From Clostridiales bacterium (GTDB lineage Bacteria; Bacillota; Clostridia; Caldicoprobacterales; DTU083): DNA of 7,763 nt. The position numbers were made by a program, and so were the translations under genes. The DNA lies in assembly GCA_012512335.1 (NCBI GenBank), contig JAAZEK010000308.1, positions 1 to 7,763 of the forward strand, read 5' to 3'. Of the stretch, positions 7,331 through 7,763 are shown piece after piece. The notes under the pieces are model-generated. The model saw only the letters and a list, made by a program, of their open reading frames with translations. It made no database searches and had not been told where the DNA came from. Positions within the stretch are counted from its first letter, which is position 1. Every line of letters starts with the position of its first letter.

Positions 7331-7763
7331 TTGGAAAAAAATCAATTGACTGACAACAATGCGATTTTAATTGCCAATGACCATGGCGGGTTCGATCTGA
7401 AACAAAGCATAATTGAATTTTTGGAAAAACGAGGTATTCCTTATCAGAATATGGGGAGTCACTCAACTGATATTGTAAGATATCCACACTATGCATCCAA
7501 AGTGGCAGAAGCAATTTCAAAGGGGAGTTACCAGCGAGGAATATTAATTTGCTCTACGGGTATCGGCATGAGCATCATCGCCAATAAATATCCAAATGTC
7601 AGGGCTTCTTTATGTACTAATGCTCATATGGGAAAAATGACTCGGGCTCATAATAATTCAAATATTTTGTGTTTGGGTGGGAAGTTGACAGAGGCATCTG
7701 AGGCTTTGGACATTCTTGATGCCTGGCTGGAAACAGAGTTCGAAGGAGGGCGTCATAACATAT
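7331..7763 (+). CDS. RpiB/LacAB-family sugar-phosphate isomerase (3' partial)
   Basis: Aldose-ketose isomerase for phosphorylated sugars, the family of ribose-5-phosphate isomerase B, allose-6-phosphate isomerase and LacA/LacB. It starts at TTG 7331, one base after the previous stop, with AAAGGAG 7 bases upstream. 144 codons are visible and the frame is open at the window end; a full RpiB is about 145-155 residues, so only the tail is missing. Features in order: Rossmann-like first strand with NDHGGF (16-21), YPHYA (51-55), the catalytic-region CSTGIGMSIIANK (74-86, Cys74 the expected catalytic base), RAHNNSN (105-111) and FEGGRH (137-142), the last two near the phosphate site. Compared from memory with E. 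coli RpiB, Gly of CGTG is Ser75, Asp of DYP is Arg50, and Asp of HND is Asn109. These changes argue for a substrate other than ribose 5-phosphate, so no gene symbol is given. It probably acts on a product of the neighbouring hydrolase after phosphorylation. Confidence 0.9.
   Translation, partial: MEKNQLTDNNAILIANDHGGFDLKQSIIEFLEKRGIPYQNMGSHSTDIVRYPHYASKVAEAISKGSYQRGILICSTGIGMSIIANKYPNVRASLCTNAHMGKMTRAHNNSNILCLGGKLTEASEALDILDAWLETEFEGGRHNI

Noticed and set aside
7326..7520. Minus-strand open frame over the beginning of the isomerase
   Set aside because: The plus strand here encodes clear RpiB-family motifs; the antisense frame is a by-product.
1..7763. tRNA, rRNA, CRISPR array, insertion sequence or catabolite-response (cre) site
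   Set aside because: No cloverleaf, regular repeat-spacer pattern, transposase, terminal inverted repeats or convincing cre consensus was found by reading both strands; the promoter region of the transporter lies outside the window.

Overview
The window is a compact, all-plus-strand carbohydrate-uptake and catabolism locus. AT-rich coding sequence, strong AAGGAGG-type ribosome binding sites, a Gram-positive style lipoprotein signal and the gene families together suggest a low-GC Bacillota bacterium (Clostridia or a Paenibacillus-like Bacilli). The genus cannot be fixed from the sequence.

Layout: (1) positions 1-782, the 3' portion of an LplB-type ABC permease that enters from outside the window; (2) 807-1691, a YtcP/MalG-type second permease; (3) 1764-3428, a large family-1 extracellular solute-binding lipoprotein; (4) 3429-3588, an intergenic region with a terminator-like hairpin, -10-like elements and a tandem direct repeat; (5) 3589-5907, a membrane-anchored AraC-family one-component sensor/regulator; (6) 5953-7329, an ADP-ribosylglycohydrolase-fold protein; (7) 7331 to the window end, an RpiB/LacAB-type sugar-phosphate isomerase that starts at TTG and lacks only its extreme C-terminus. 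Gene-free stretches are all under 300 bases.

Proposed working together: the lipoprotein captures a sugar or glycoside outside the cell and the two permeases move it in, probably energised by a shared MsmX/UgpC-type ATPase encoded elsewhere, since none is visible here. The AraC-type sensor detects an extracellular or envelope cue and controls the locus. The ADP-ribosylglycohydrolase homologue and the isomerase then act in the cytoplasm. No extracellular glycoside hydrolase is present and the substrate is unknown. The most interesting element is the tight pairing of an ADP-ribosylglycohydrolase-fold enzyme carrying an Asp-Thr-Asp-Cys-Asn metal motif with an atypical RpiB-like isomerase behind a sugar importer. 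This suggests an uncharacterised route in which an imported (ribosyl- or other) glycoside is cleaved and its phosphorylated sugar isomerised; that route is inference.
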